A stretch of DNA of 64,000 nucleotides from DASZIT01 sp963770635 (lineage in GTDB: Bacteria > Actinomycetota > Acidimicrobiia > Acidimicrobiales > RAAP-2): positions 248,001-312,000 of the forward strand of contig CAVYQI010000003.1 of assembly GCA_963770635.1 (NCBI GenBank), read 5' to 3'. Shown here in pieces: positions 18,579 through 26,902 of this stretch; the first letter of the stretch is position 1; the number at the start of each line of letters is the position of its first letter. Under the pieces are notes generated by a model. That model was given only the letters and a program-made list of their open reading frames with translations. It ran no database searches and was not told the origin of the DNA. The translations under genes and the position numbers were made by a program.

Positions 18579-19589
18579 GTGCCCGATGACCAGGAGCGGC
18601 TCATAGAGATCGCAGGCCGAGAGGTGCGGATCTCGAGCCCCGACAAGATCTATTTCCCTGAACTCGGCGCGACCAAGTTCGAACTGGTCTCGTACTACCT
18701 CCAGGTCGAAGACGCGCTGCTGAATACCGCCGGCGGGCGTCCGGCCCTGCTCCAGCGGTTTCCCAACGGTGCGGCCGGTAAGTCGTTCTTTCAAAAGCGG
18801 GTCCCGTCCGGGGCGCCGTCGTGGCTGGAGACAACCACGGTTTCCACTCCGAACGGCACCACCTCCAACGCCCTGGTGGTCGCCGACATCGCACATGTCG
18901 CCTGGGCCGTCAACCTGGGGTGTCTCGGTCTGCACCTGTGGCCCTACCGGGCCGCCGAGCCGGATTTTGCCGACGAGCTGAGGATCGACCTCGACCCTCA
19001 GCCCGGGGTCGGGTTCGACCAGGTCAGAGCCGCCGCGTACCACTGCCGGGATCTCCTCGAAGAGCTCGGGCTGGTCGGCTACCCCAAGACGACCGGCAAT
19101 CGGGGTCTACACATCTACCTCCGGTTGGAGGCCCGCTGGGACGCCACCGGCGTGCGCGCCGCGGCGGTGGCGTTTGCCCGGGAGATGGAACGCCGGCATC
19201 CCACCCTCATCACCGCCAATTGGTGGAAAGAGGAGCGGGGAGAGCGGGTCTTTGTCGACTTCAATCAGAACGCCCCGCACAAGACGGTCTTCGGCGCCTG
19301 GTTCGCCCGACCCCGTACCGGCGGCCAGGTGTCAACGCCACTGTCGTGGGAGGAGGTTGCCGACGTGGTTCCCGACGACCTGACCATCCGGACGGTCCCC
19401 GACCTGCTCCAGCGACGGGGCGACCCGTGGTCGGAGATCGGCGTTGCGCTGCAGTCCCTGCAACCCCTGCTCGACCTGGCCGAACGGGACAAGGCGGCCG
19501 GGCTCCACGACGCGCCCTGGCCACCCGAGTACCCGAAGGGCGCTGACGAGCCGACCCGGGTGGCGCCCAGCCGGGCGAAGAAGTCGTAG
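18579..19589 (+). CDS. AEP-type DNA polymerase, LigD-PolDom/Prim-PolC-like
   Basis: 336 aa from GTG 18579. Family blocks: 'SSPDKIYFPELGATKFELVSYY', 'FPNGAAGKSFFQKR', catalytic Asp pair in 'ELRIDLDPQPG', nucleotide-binding 'YPKTTGNRGLHIYLRL', third Asp in 'VFVDFNQN', and 'VSTPLSWEEV'. These archaeo-eukaryotic primase-type enzymes fill short gaps and prefer ribonucleotides. Here the domain stands alone, without fused ligase or phosphoesterase, like mycobacterial Prim-PolC. Four bases separate its stop from the PHP gene; a ligase gene follows, so the three probably form one operon. Confidence 0.92.
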   Translation: MPDDQERLIEIAGREVRISSPDKIYFPELGATKFELVSYYLQVEDALLNTAGGRPALLQRFPNGAAGKSFFQKRVPSGAPSWLETTTVSTPNGTTSNALVVADIAHVAWAVNLGCLGLHLWPYRAAEPDFADELRIDLDPQPGVGFDQVRAAAYHCRDLLEELGLVGYPKTTGNRGLHIYLRLEARWDATGVRAAAVAFAREMERRHPTLITANWWKEERGERVFVDFNQNAPHKTVFGAWFARPRTGGQVSTPLSWEEVADVVPDDLTIRTVPDLLQRRGDPWSEIGVALQSLQPLLDLAERDKAAGLHDAPWPPEYPKGADEPTRVAPSRAKKS

Positions 19590-19593
19590 TCCG

Positions 19594-20613
19594 ATGGATC
19601 CGGTGTCCACCCTCCGCAGGATCTCCTATCTCCTGGAACGAAACGGGGCCGACAGCTACAAGGTCCGCGCCTTCCGGCAGGCCGCCGCCGCCCTGGAGCC
19701 GATGCCGGAGGCGGAGCTGACCCAGCTGGCTGCCGCCGGGCGCCTGCAGACCATCCCCGGGGTCGGCAAGTCGACCGCGCAGGCCGTCAGCGAAGCGCTG
19801 GCGGGTGAGGTGCCCTCCTACCTGGCCAAGCTCGAGTCCGAACCGCCGGAGATAACACTGGATGGGGCGGCGCAGGCGCTGCTCGATCAACTCCAGGGAG
19901 ACTGCCATTCCCACTCCGACTGGTCGGATGGCGGCAGTCCTATCCGCGAGATGGCGGAGGCGGCCAGGGACCTGGGTCGCCGCTATCTGGTCCTCACCGA
20001 CCACAGCGCCCGGTTGACGGTGGCCCACGGGCTCGACGCCGATCGGCTCCGGAAGCAGCTCGAGGCGGTCGGCACCCTCAACGAGGAGCTGGCCCCGTTC
20101 CGGATCCTCACCGGGATCGAGGTGGACATCCTCGAGGACGGTGCTCTCGACCAGGATGAGGGTCTGCTGGCCGAGCTCGACGTGGTGGTGGCCAGCGTCC
20201 ACTCCAAGCTACGGATGGACGCGCCCACCATGACCCGGCGCATGCTCGCCGCGGTCGAGAGCCCGCACACGGACATTCTCGGGCACTGCACCGGTCGGCT
20301 CATCACCGGCAAGGGCCGGCCGCCGTCCACGTTCGACGCCGAAGCCGTCTTCGCCGCCTGCGCCCGCACCGGCACCGCAGTGGAGATCAATTCCCGGCCC
20401 GAGCGGCAGGACCCGCCCGAGGACCTTTTGCGCCTGGCCATCGAGCTCGGGTGTCTGGTCTCCATCGACACCGATGCGCACGCTCCCGGGCAACTCGAGT
20501 GGCTGGGTCGGGGATGTGTCAACGCGGTTCGGGCCGAGGTGCCCGAGGACCGTGTCGTCAATCGGCAGTCCGCCGACGACCTCGTGGCCTGGGCGGCGAC
20601 GCACGCCGGCTGA
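19594..20613 (+). CDS. PHP-domain protein with PolX-like N-terminal HhH domain
   Basis: 339 aa from ATG 19594. Residues 1-80 resemble the Pol-beta/PolX 8-kDa domain ('LERNGADSYKVRAFRQAA', HhH 'LQTIPGVGKSTAQAV'). The PHP phosphoesterase follows directly: 'DCHSHSDWSDGG', 'VLTDHS', 'ILTGIEVDIL', 'HTDILGHCTGR', 'VEINSRP', 'DTDAHAP', with all metal-ligand positions visible. The PolX palm and fingers are missing, so this is a polymerase-less PolX. Expected roles: 5'-dRP lyase-like binding plus 3'-end processing by PHP (inference). Co-operonic with the polymerase and ligase. Confidence 0.85.
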   Translation: MDPVSTLRRISYLLERNGADSYKVRAFRQAAAALEPMPEAELTQLAAAGRLQTIPGVGKSTAQAVSEALAGEVPSYLAKLESEPPEITLDGAAQALLDQLQGDCHSHSDWSDGGSPIREMAEAARDLGRRYLVLTDHSARLTVAHGLDADRLRKQLEAVGTLNEELAPFRILTGIEVDILEDGALDQDEGLLAELDVVVASVHSKLRMDAPTMTRRMLAAVESPHTDILGHCTGRLITGKGRPPSTFDAEAVFAACARTGTAVEINSRPERQDPPEDLLRLAIELGCLVSIDTDAHAPGQLEWLGRGCVNAVRAEVPEDRVVNRQSADDLVAWAATHAG

Positions 20614-20646
20614 GGGCCGCCGGCGGAACCTGGGTACGATCAGCGG

Positions 20647-21708
20647 GTGACCCTTCCCGTACCGCCACCGGTGGCCCCGATGCTGGCCAAGCTCACCCGG
20701 GAGCTCCCCCGGGCCGACGGCATGTTCTACGAACCGAAGTGGGACGGGTTCCGGTGCATCGTGTTCCGGGACGGGGACGAGGTGGAATTGGGCAGCCGAA
20801 ACGAGAAGCCGCTCACCCGGTACTTCCCCGAGCTCATCGGGCCGCTCCAGCGCGATCTCCCCGACCGGTGCGTGCTCGACGGGGAGATCGTGATCGCCGG
20901 GCCCCACGGCCTCGACTTCGATGCCTTGTCCCAACGGATCCATCCGGCGGAGTCCCGGATCAACATGCTGGCTACGGCCACGCCGGCTTCCTTCGTCGCC
21001 TTCGACGTCCTGGCGGTCGGCGATCGCGACCTCTGCGATGCGCCCTATGCCGAACGCCGCAAGCTCCTCGAGAAGACCCTCAAGTCGTCGAAGCCGCCGA
21101 TCCACGTGACACCGGCGACAAAGGATCCCGACGTGGCCAACGACTGGTTCTCGAGGTTCGAAGGGGCCGGCCTCGACGGTGTGGTGGCCAAGCCCGGTGA
21201 TCTCCGGTATCTCCAGGACAAGCGGGTGATGTTGAAGGTGAAGCACGAGCGCACCGCCGACTGCGTGGTGGCCGGCTTCCGGTGGCACAAGGAGGGTGGC
21301 ATCGTCGGATCGCTCCTGCTCGGTCTCTACGACCAGGACAAGGTCCTGCACCACGTGGGGGTGGCCTCCGGCTTCACCGCGGTCCGGCGCCGCGAGCTGG
21401 TGGGCGAACTGGAGCCACTTCGCTCCGGCGCCACCGACAAGCATCCCTGGTTGCAGTCGGCCGCCGAGTCGAGCCGGCTTCCGGGCGGCACCAGCCGGTG
21501 GAGCGCGGGAAAGGACATGAGCTGGGCGCCCCTGCGACCTGAGCTGGTCTGTGAGGTGTCCTACGACCATCTCCAGGACCAGCGCTTCCGCCACGGCACC
21601 TCATTCCGGCGGTGGCGCCCGGACCGGAAACCGGTCTCTTGCACCTATGCCCAGCTCGAGGCGCCGGTCCCGATGGAGCTCTCCCTGGTGTTCGACGCCC
21701 TCAGGTAG
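20647..21708 (+). CDS. ligC: ATP-dependent DNA ligase, LigC-type
   Basis: 353 aa from GTG 20647, close to mycobacterial LigC. Nucleotidyltransferase motifs: adenylated Lys in 'EPKWDGFRC', 'VLDGEIVI', 'FVAFDVLAV', 'GLDGVVAK', 'VMLKVKHER'. The OB-fold carries 'CEVSYDHLQDQRFRHG' and 'FRRWRPDR'. In mycobacteria LigC works with Prim-PolC in base excision repair; here the polymerase gene lies 1 kb upstream. The stop overlaps the stop of the convergent exonuclease gene by 8 bases. Confidence 0.93.
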   Translation: MTLPVPPPVAPMLAKLTRELPRADGMFYEPKWDGFRCIVFRDGDEVELGSRNEKPLTRYFPELIGPLQRDLPDRCVLDGEIVIAGPHGLDFDALSQRIHPAESRINMLATATPASFVAFDVLAVGDRDLCDAPYAERRKLLEKTLKSSKPPIHVTPATKDPDVANDWFSRFEGAGLDGVVAKPGDLRYLQDKRVMLKVKHERTADCVVAGFRWHKEGGIVGSLLLGLYDQDKVLHHVGVASGFTAVRRRELVGELEPLRSGATDKHPWLQSAAESSRLPGGTSRWSAGKDMSWAPLRPELVCEVSYDHLQDQRFRHGTSFRRWRPDRKPVSCTYAQLEAPVPMELSLVFDALR

Positions 21709-22585
21709 GGGCGAGGGCCGCGGCCCGCTCGGCCAGGGCCGGGGCCCGCAGATGGCGACACACCGCTTCGAAGGCCGGCGTGGGTCCGCGCCATTGGAGA
21801 TCGGCGACCTCGGGCAGTAGGGCCCGGTCGATCCGCAGGGTGGCCAGGGTCCGGAATAACTCGGCCAGCTCACGCTGGTCGGCGAGAGTGGTGGCCAACT
21901 TGTCGGCGCCGCGCACGGATTTACGGACGGAAGGATCCCAATCGTTGGTGTTGTCGGGTATGGCATCGATGTGCTCGTAGTGGGCCAGCACGAGGGCCGC
22001 CGAGCGTTTGCCCCACCCAACCAGACCGGGGAAACCGTCAGCCGAGTCGCCCACCAGGGCCAGCCAGTCGGGGATCGATTGAGGTGACACTCCGAACTTG
22101 GCCCGCACCCCGTCCTCGTCGGTGACCACGTCCTTGCGTCGGTCGAGCTGAACCACCCGGTTGCCCACCACGCACTGGGCCAGGTCCTTGTCGGGCGTGC
22201 AGATGACCACCTGCTCGACGGTCCGGTCATCGGCGGCGACCGCCGCCGCCGAGGCCAAGGCGTCATCGGCTTCGACCTCGACCATCGGCCAGACGACGAC
22301 GCCGAGCGCGGCGAGAGCATCCTCGAGGGTATTGAACTGGGATCTCAGTGCGTCCGGTATCTCATCCCCGGTCTTGTAGTCGCCCCACAGCTGGTTGCGA
22401 AATGACTCGATGACATGATCGGTCGCCACCCCGAGGTGGGTGACGCCACCCGACAGCATGGCCAGCACCGAGGTGACGACCCCATAGGTGGCCCCGATCT
22501 CCGTCCCGTCGTCGGCCGCCCGGGGCGGCTGCCCGAAGAATTGACGGAACAGCTCATAGGTCCCGTCGAGCAGATGCACACGCAT
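21701..22585 (-). CDS. Stand-alone 5'-3' exonuclease (FEN-like)
   Basis: 294 aa. It matches the 5' nuclease domain of DNA polymerase I without polymerase: 'VHLLDGTYELFRQFF' (metal Asp), 'PMVEVEADDALASAAAV', 'ICTPDKDLAQCV', 'LALVGDSADGFPGLVGWGKRSAA' (helix-hairpin-helix region). It should remove 5' flaps or short 5' stretches. Convergent with and overlapping the ligase gene by 8 bases. Together with the polymerase, PHP and ligase genes it completes a possible excision-repair set. Confidence 0.9.
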   Translation of the reverse strand: MRVHLLDGTYELFRQFFGQPPRAADDGTEIGATYGVVTSVLAMLSGGVTHLGVATDHVIESFRNQLWGDYKTGDEIPDALRSQFNTLEDALAALGVVVWPMVEVEADDALASAAAVAADDRTVEQVVICTPDKDLAQCVVGNRVVQLDRRKDVVTDEDGVRAKFGVSPQSIPDWLALVGDSADGFPGLVGWGKRSAALVLAHYEHIDAIPDNTNDWDPSVRKSVRGADKLATTLADQRELAELFRTLATLRIDRALLPEVADLQWRGPTPAFEAVCRHLRAPALAERAAALAPT

Positions 22586-22605
22586 GAGGTTCCGTCCTTC
22601 GGTGT

Positions 22606-22632
22606 CCGCGGGATGCGTTACGTATCCCGCGG
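22606..22632. terminator. Strong hairpin downstream of SDR gene
   Basis: Arms CCGCGGGATGCG and CGTATCCCGCGG around a TTA loop: 9 perfect pairs, one G-U, then two more. It lies about 70 bases beyond the SDR stop and 20 bases before the exonuclease start. No U-tract, so a terminator is likely but an operator is possible. Confidence 0.45.
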
Positions 22633-22702
22633 GCAGAGCCTACGTAGTGGGCGAGGCATGTGTTCAACTCCGACCCCGCCGGGTGCGTCCCGTTCCCGCC
22701 GG

Positions 22703-23515
22703 CTATCGCGCCACCAGGCCGCCGTCGGCGTGGACGACAGACCCAGTGACGAAGCTGGACGCGTCTGATGCCAGGAAAAGAGCCGGACCGACCATCTCAT
22801 TGGACTCCGCCACGCGTGCCATGAGGCTGGCCTTGGCCATGGATTTGGCGCCTTCGGGCCCGGTCGCTCGCAACATGTGGGTGTCGACCGCGCCGGGGGC
22901 GAGGGCATTGACCCTGATGCTGTGGGGCGCGAAGTCGGCGGCCATCGACTTGGTGAATGCCACCATGGCTGCTTTTGCCGCCGCGTAGAGAGCGACCGTC
23001 GAGGAGAACAACCAGGCGCCGGCCGAGACCATATTGATCACCGATGCGTGGCTCGAGGCCTTCAGATATGGAAGCGCTTCCTGGACTAGAAAGACCGGGC
23101 CCTTGACGTTGACATCAATTGACTTGGTGAATCCAGCCTCGGTGAATTCCCCGACAGGCTCGGTGAGAGGGTTGGCGGCATTGTTTACGATGACGTCGAT
23201 CGCCCCGAACCTCTCGCCTGTTGCTGCCACCAATCGTCGGATGTCGTCGAGGGAGCCCAGATGGCAAGGCACCCCCAAGGCCTCATGCCCGGCCGCCTGA
23301 AGGTACCGTTCGGTTTCGGCGCAGGCTTCCGGCTTGCGGCTGGCTACCACCACCCGCGCTCCGGCGGCGCCGAACCCCTCCGCGATCGCCCGGCCAATGC
23401 CCCGGGTGCCGCCCGTCACTACCGCGACCCGCCCGTCCAGTCGGAACAGCTGCTGCACATCGACCCGGTTCTCAGTGGCCGGGACACCGGGTTCGCTGGC
23501 GAGGAAGTTGGTCAC
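22703..23515 (-). CDS. Short-chain dehydrogenase/reductase
   Basis: 270 aa classical SDR. Cofactor loop 'VVTGGTRGIGRAIAEGF', 'VNNAAN', catalytic Ser in 'INMVSAGAW', catalytic 'YAAAK', and the end 'DASSFVTGSVVHADGG'. The Arg in 'VASRKP' after strand 2 suggests NADP(H). The start codon is GTG at 23515. It converges toward the exonuclease on the same strand with a hairpin between. Substrate unknown. Confidence 0.9.
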   Translation of the reverse strand: MTNFLASEPGVPATENRVDVQQLFRLDGRVAVVTGGTRGIGRAIAEGFGAAGARVVVASRKPEACAETERYLQAAGHEALGVPCHLGSLDDIRRLVAATGERFGAIDVIVNNAANPLTEPVGEFTEAGFTKSIDVNVKGPVFLVQEALPYLKASSHASVINMVSAGAWLFSSTVALYAAAKAAMVAFTKSMAADFAPHSIRVNALAPGAVDTHMLRATGPEGAKSMAKASLMARVAESNEMVGPALFLASDASSFVTGSVVHADGGLVAR

Positions 23516-23581
23516 ATACTCGAACCTACCGATTGAACTGCATTGAGATCTAATCCGATCCGCTGATGTGGAGCGCTCTCG

Positions 23582-24487
23582 TTACTCATCGTTGAGACCA
23601 TGGGCGGCGATCCGAACGACGCGTTTGGGATCAGCCACCGCGTCGATCTCAACGATCATTCCATCCGCGACAGTGAAACCCATCACGGTCACAGGTTGCC
23701 CACCCATGGTGACAATCACTCCGGCGGCTCCGTTCACGAGGGCGGGGCGAAGGTTGACGACTGGGCGCTCGAGCCATGCCCGTAGACCACGGCGCGCCTG
23801 CTTGCCGACTGCCTCCGCACCGTGGATCACCATTGACGCAGCCGGTCGCCTGGTTCCGGCGTCGATCCGCAGGACGACGTCGGGGTCGAGGAGGGCGACC
23901 AGGGCGTCGAAATCCCCCCCTCGGGCAGCCAAGAAGAATGCGTCGACCACGTCCCGTTGACGACCTAGATCGGAGTCAGGCGCCGGTACCTCCGCACCCT
24001 TCACCCGTCGCCGAGCCCGGCTGGCCAGTTGCCGGGCCGCCGCCGGGGTTCGACCGACCATCGGGGCGATCTCCTCGAACGGCAAATCGAACATGTCATG
24101 CAGAACGAAGGCCAGCCGCTCGGCCGGGGCCAGGGTGTCGAGCACGACCAGGAGGGCGAGGCCGACCGAGTCGGCCAGCAGCGCCTCATCCTCGGGTTCG
24201 AGAGTCCCCGGCAGGCGGACAATCGGATCGGGTACGTGCACGCCCAGCGGCTCTTGCTGTCGAGCGTTGCGAGACCGGAGCATGTTCAGGCACACCCGGG
24301 CGACGATCGTCGTCAACCAGCCGCCCAGGTTCTCGACCTCGTCCACCCCTGACCGGCTGAGACGCAACCAGGTGTCCTGGACGGCGTCGTCGGCCTCCAC
24401 CAGCGAGCCCAACATCCGGTAGGCGACCGACCGCAGATGGGCCCGGTGTTCCTCGAAGCGGTCGGCCAACCATTTGTTCTCGTCCAT
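23582..24487 (-). CDS. ECF41-type RNA polymerase sigma factor (SigJ-like) with SnoaL tail
   Basis: 301 aa from ATG 24487 (MDENKWLADRFEEHR). Sigma region 2 'RSVAYRMLGSLVEADDAVQDTWLRL' and region 4 'FEEIAPMVGRTPAAARQLASRARRRV' are followed by a roughly 110-residue SnoaL/NTF2-like domain ending 'MIVEIDAVADPKRV'. This fused C-terminal domain replaces an anti-sigma factor and sets activity in ECF41. The divergent neighbour encodes a carboxymuconolactone decarboxylase-like protein, the classical ECF41 target. A matching promoter lies 37-64 bases upstream of the gene. Confidence 0.92.
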   Translation of the reverse strand: MDENKWLADRFEEHRAHLRSVAYRMLGSLVEADDAVQDTWLRLSRSGVDEVENLGGWLTTIVARVCLNMLRSRNARQQEPLGVHVPDPIVRLPGTLEPEDEALLADSVGLALLVVLDTLAPAERLAFVLHDMFDLPFEEIAPMVGRTPAAARQLASRARRRVKGAEVPAPDSDLGRQRDVVDAFFLAARGGDFDALVALLDPDVVLRIDAGTRRPAASMVIHGAEAVGKQARRGLRAWLERPVVNLRPALVNGAAGVIVTMGGQPVTVMGFTVADGMIVEIDAVADPKRVVRIAAHGLNDE

Positions 24488-24524
24488 CGGTCCCATCCTT
24501 ACGCGGTCACGTTTCACTACCTAT

Positions 24525-24551
24525 GACCCGCAGGGCAGCGTCGATGTGACA
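24525..24551 (-). promoter_or_regulatory. Candidate ECF41 promoter of the sigma gene
   Basis: On the minus strand TGTCACA (24551-24545), 16 bases, then GGTC (24528-24525). The ECF41 consensus as I recall it is TGTCACA-N16-CGTC, so this matches with one mismatch and exact spacing. It would make the sigma gene autoregulated. Confidence 0.55.
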
Positions 24552-24598
24552 AGGGGCGGAGTAGAACCGCTCCGCTTCGGCACCGGTCTTTGTCCATC

Positions 24599-24625
24599 CG
24601 TCACATCCCACCCCTCCCAGGTGTC
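24599..24625 (+). promoter_or_regulatory. Candidate ECF41 promoter of the CMD gene
   Basis: CGTCACA at 24599-24605, 16 bases, TGTC at 24622-24625: one mismatch in each half against the ECF41 consensus and the correct spacing. It points at the CMD gene whose ATG is at 24680 and lies back-to-back with the sigma-gene promoter. Confidence 0.55.
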
Positions 24626-24679
24626 ATAGCAGTAGGCCGGCAAAACGCGGGCATTGGATGACCAGATAGGAGTCCCACC

Positions 24680-25306
24680 ATGGCCACATACCTTCCCCCC
24701 GTCGAGAGACCCCGGGGCCTGTTCCTCAAAGTGATGTATTTCTTCATGCGACGTCAGTTCGGCAAGGTGATGACGCCGATCGCAGTGTTCTCTGCCCGCG
24801 TGCCAGTTGCCTTCACGCTCTTTTACGGCAAGGTGTCGAGATTGGACAAGAAGCTCCGTTTGCCCTCCCAGACGGCTGTACTCATCCGCGAGCGAGTCGC
24901 CACTATCAACTCCTGCCTGTTCTGCATGGATTCCGCCCGGTGGTACGCCATGAGGGAATCCCTGGACAACGTGGCGCGCTTCGATGCGCTCCCGGAGTAC
25001 CGAACCAGTCCGTTGTTCACTGATGCCGAGCGGGCGGCATTGGACTATGCCACGGAACTCACGAGGGACAGGAATGTCAACCCCGATACGTTCGCCCAAC
25101 TCTCTCGCCACTATGACGAGCGCGAGATATGCGACATCGTATGGCTTGTCGCCAGCGAGCACCTGTACAACATCAGCAACATCGGACTCAACATCGGCTC
25201 GGACGGCCTCTGCGAGCTGAGCTCCACCTCGGGAACCACCACAGCGATCGCCACAGAGTCAACGTCTCATGAGGTCGGGAGCAACACCTCGGCGGTGTCT
25301 CGCTGA
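24680..25306 (+). CDS. Carboxymuconolactone decarboxylase (AhpD-like) family protein
   Basis: 208 aa with a good AGGAG site before ATG 24680. The AhpD/CMD core is visible: 'LPSQTAVLIRERVATINSCLFCMDSARW' in blocks, with redox pair CLFC and a following acidic/His-type helix, then 'LFTDAERAALDYATELT' and 'EICDIVWLVASEHLYN'. AhpD-like proteins reduce or relay electrons through the CxxC pair in peroxide defence. It faces the ECF41 sigma gene and carries an ECF41-like promoter, so it is the probable regulated output. Confidence 0.88.
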   Translation: MATYLPPVERPRGLFLKVMYFFMRRQFGKVMTPIAVFSARVPVAFTLFYGKVSRLDKKLRLPSQTAVLIRERVATINSCLFCMDSARWYAMRESLDNVARFDALPEYRTSPLFTDAERAALDYATELTRDRNVNPDTFAQLSRHYDEREICDIVWLVASEHLYNISNIGLNIGSDGLCELSSTSGTTTAIATESTSHEVGSNTSAVSR

Positions 25307-25405
25307 CCGATGAGTCAGGGCGTCGTCTGTCACCCTTGCCGGCCGGCGACCGTTCGAGCCGCGGCCGCGAACCCTAGGTCGCTCGCTGCGGGTCCGGGCA
25401 CCATG

Positions 25406-25434
25406 GCTGACCCCAAGGTTACTTGGGGTTCAGC
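25406..25434. terminator. Long hairpin between CMD and VOC genes
   Basis: GCTGA-CCCCAAG, loop GTTA, CTTGGGG-TTCAGC: a 12-pair stem with one bulged base. It sits 100 bases after the CMD stop and 46 bases before the VOC start. No U-run on either side; likely a terminator or attenuator-like structure. Confidence 0.4.
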
Positions 25435-25479
25435 CCGACCCACGTCGATGGGAGGTACAGTCGCCACCGGAGGCCGGCA

Positions 25480-25980
25480 ATGACTGAGCACGGAAGCGAC
25501 GTAGATCGACACCAGGAATGGGACGCCTTGAAGACCCGATTCCTTCGACCCGTCGGTGAGCGACCGGCGTCATCGGCAAGAGGGCTCCATCACTTCGCAC
25601 TGCTTTCCAGCGACGTCGAGCGAACCATCGCGTTCTATCAGGACCTTCTCGAATTTCCCCTGGTCGAACTGTTCGAGAACCGGGATTACCGGGGATCCAC
25701 CCACTTCTTCTTCGACGTTGGCCATGACAACTATCTGGCCTTCTTCGACTTCCCCGGCCTGGCCCTCGGTCCCTACCGCGAAGCCCTCGGGGGCCTTCAC
25801 CACATTGCCATCTCCGTGACCCGGGACCAGTGGGAACGGCTGGTCTCCAAGCTGGAGGCGGCAGGTGTAAAGACCCACGTCGTCAATGATTCCTCGGCAT
25901 ACTTTCCTGGACCCGACGGCGAGCGGTTGGAGCTGCTCTCGCTCCCGCTCAATGACATGTACGGGACGATCGTCAGCTGA
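25480..25980 (+). CDS. VOC family protein (glyoxalase-like)
   Basis: 166 aa from ATG 25480, which has GGAGG six bases upstream; the frame is open further up without support. VOC halves: 'GLHHFALLSSDVERTIAFYQDLLEFPLVEL' (in blocks) and 'GGLHHIAISVTRDQWERLVSKLEAAGV', ending 'YFPGPDGERLELLSLPL'. His and Glu at the usual metal-ligand positions (LHHFAL, LHHIAI, ERLELL). Substrate unknown; it lies downstream of the ECF41/CMD pair but has its own upstream hairpin. Confidence 0.85.
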   Translation: MTEHGSDVDRHQEWDALKTRFLRPVGERPASSARGLHHFALLSSDVERTIAFYQDLLEFPLVELFENRDYRGSTHFFFDVGHDNYLAFFDFPGLALGPYREALGGLHHIAISVTRDQWERLVSKLEAAGVKTHVVNDSSAYFPGPDGERLELLSLPLNDMYGTIVS

Positions 25981-26066
25981 TCAACGGCGCCCGGCGCCAA
26001 GGCCATGGGAGCGGCTGCCGTTGAGCCGCGACCGCCGCGTTCATCGACTCATACTTCATGATTCCT

Positions 26067-26778
26067 TCAATCAGCCGGCTTGGCCTCGCCATAGGCGTCG
26101 TGCCAGTTCCACCACCCGTACGGCGGGGTTTGAGGGAAGCCCTCGGGCGAGTCCTCCCACTCCTCCTGGCGGCCGAGTGCAGTCAGATCGAGGTAGCTCC
26201 AGGTGCCCCCCATCGCCTCGTCGCCGCGGTTGTTGATGAAGTAGGTGCGGAATACACGGTCGCCGTCGCGGATGAAGGCGTTCGTGCCGTGCCACTCGTC
26301 CACCCCGAAGTCGGCGTCGAAGCTGTCGGTCATGGTGTACCACGGCATCCCCCAGCCCATCCGCGCCTTCACGCGCGCGATATCTGCCTGCGGCGCCCGC
26401 GAGGCGAAGGCGAGCGTCGTGTCGCGGGCGTTCAGATGGGCCACGTGGGCGACCTGGTCGGCTACCAGGGAGCAGCCGATGCAGGCGTGGTCGGGCCAAC
26501 CGAATACGCCGGGTTCGAGGAAGGCACGGTAGACGATCAACTGGCGGCGGCCATCGAATAGGTCGAGCAGGCTTGCTTTGCCCCTGGGTCCGTCGAACTC
26601 GTACTCCTTCTCGACGGCCAGCCATGGCATCCGCCGACGCGCGGGCGGCCAGGGCGTCACGGGCGCCGGTCACTTCCTTCTCTTTCACCAGCAGGCGCTG
26701 CCGCGCCGCCTCCCACTCCTGCGGTGAGGTGTGCGTCTTCAACTGTTCAACATCCGACAACAGGTCGCGCGGTTCCAT
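26067..26778 (-). CDS. DUF899 thioredoxin-like protein (interrupted by +1 frameshift)
   Basis: The start at 26778 has GGAGG six bases upstream (MEPRDLLSDVEQLKTH). The frame reads to 'KEKEVTGARDALAA' and then breaks; the rest ('RRRMPWLAVEKEYEFDG', 'GWPDHACIGCSLVADQV', 'GWGMPWYTMTDSFDADFGV', 'YGWWNWHDAYG') is in another frame. Removing one G of the run at 26643-26645 (C on the coding strand) gives 236 aa, normal for the family. DUF899 proteins have a thioredoxin-like fold; the CIGC-type segment is compatible with redox function. Confidence 0.85.
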
Positions 26779-26902
26779 GTCAATCCTCCGTCTTTGCCGT
26801 GTGGGTAACAGGCCATTTGACAAACGCCACCCCTCGGATAACGTTCAACTGATCTGTTTACTATCACGCCCCCGGCAATTGGGTCAACACGACGGTTGAA
26901 GG

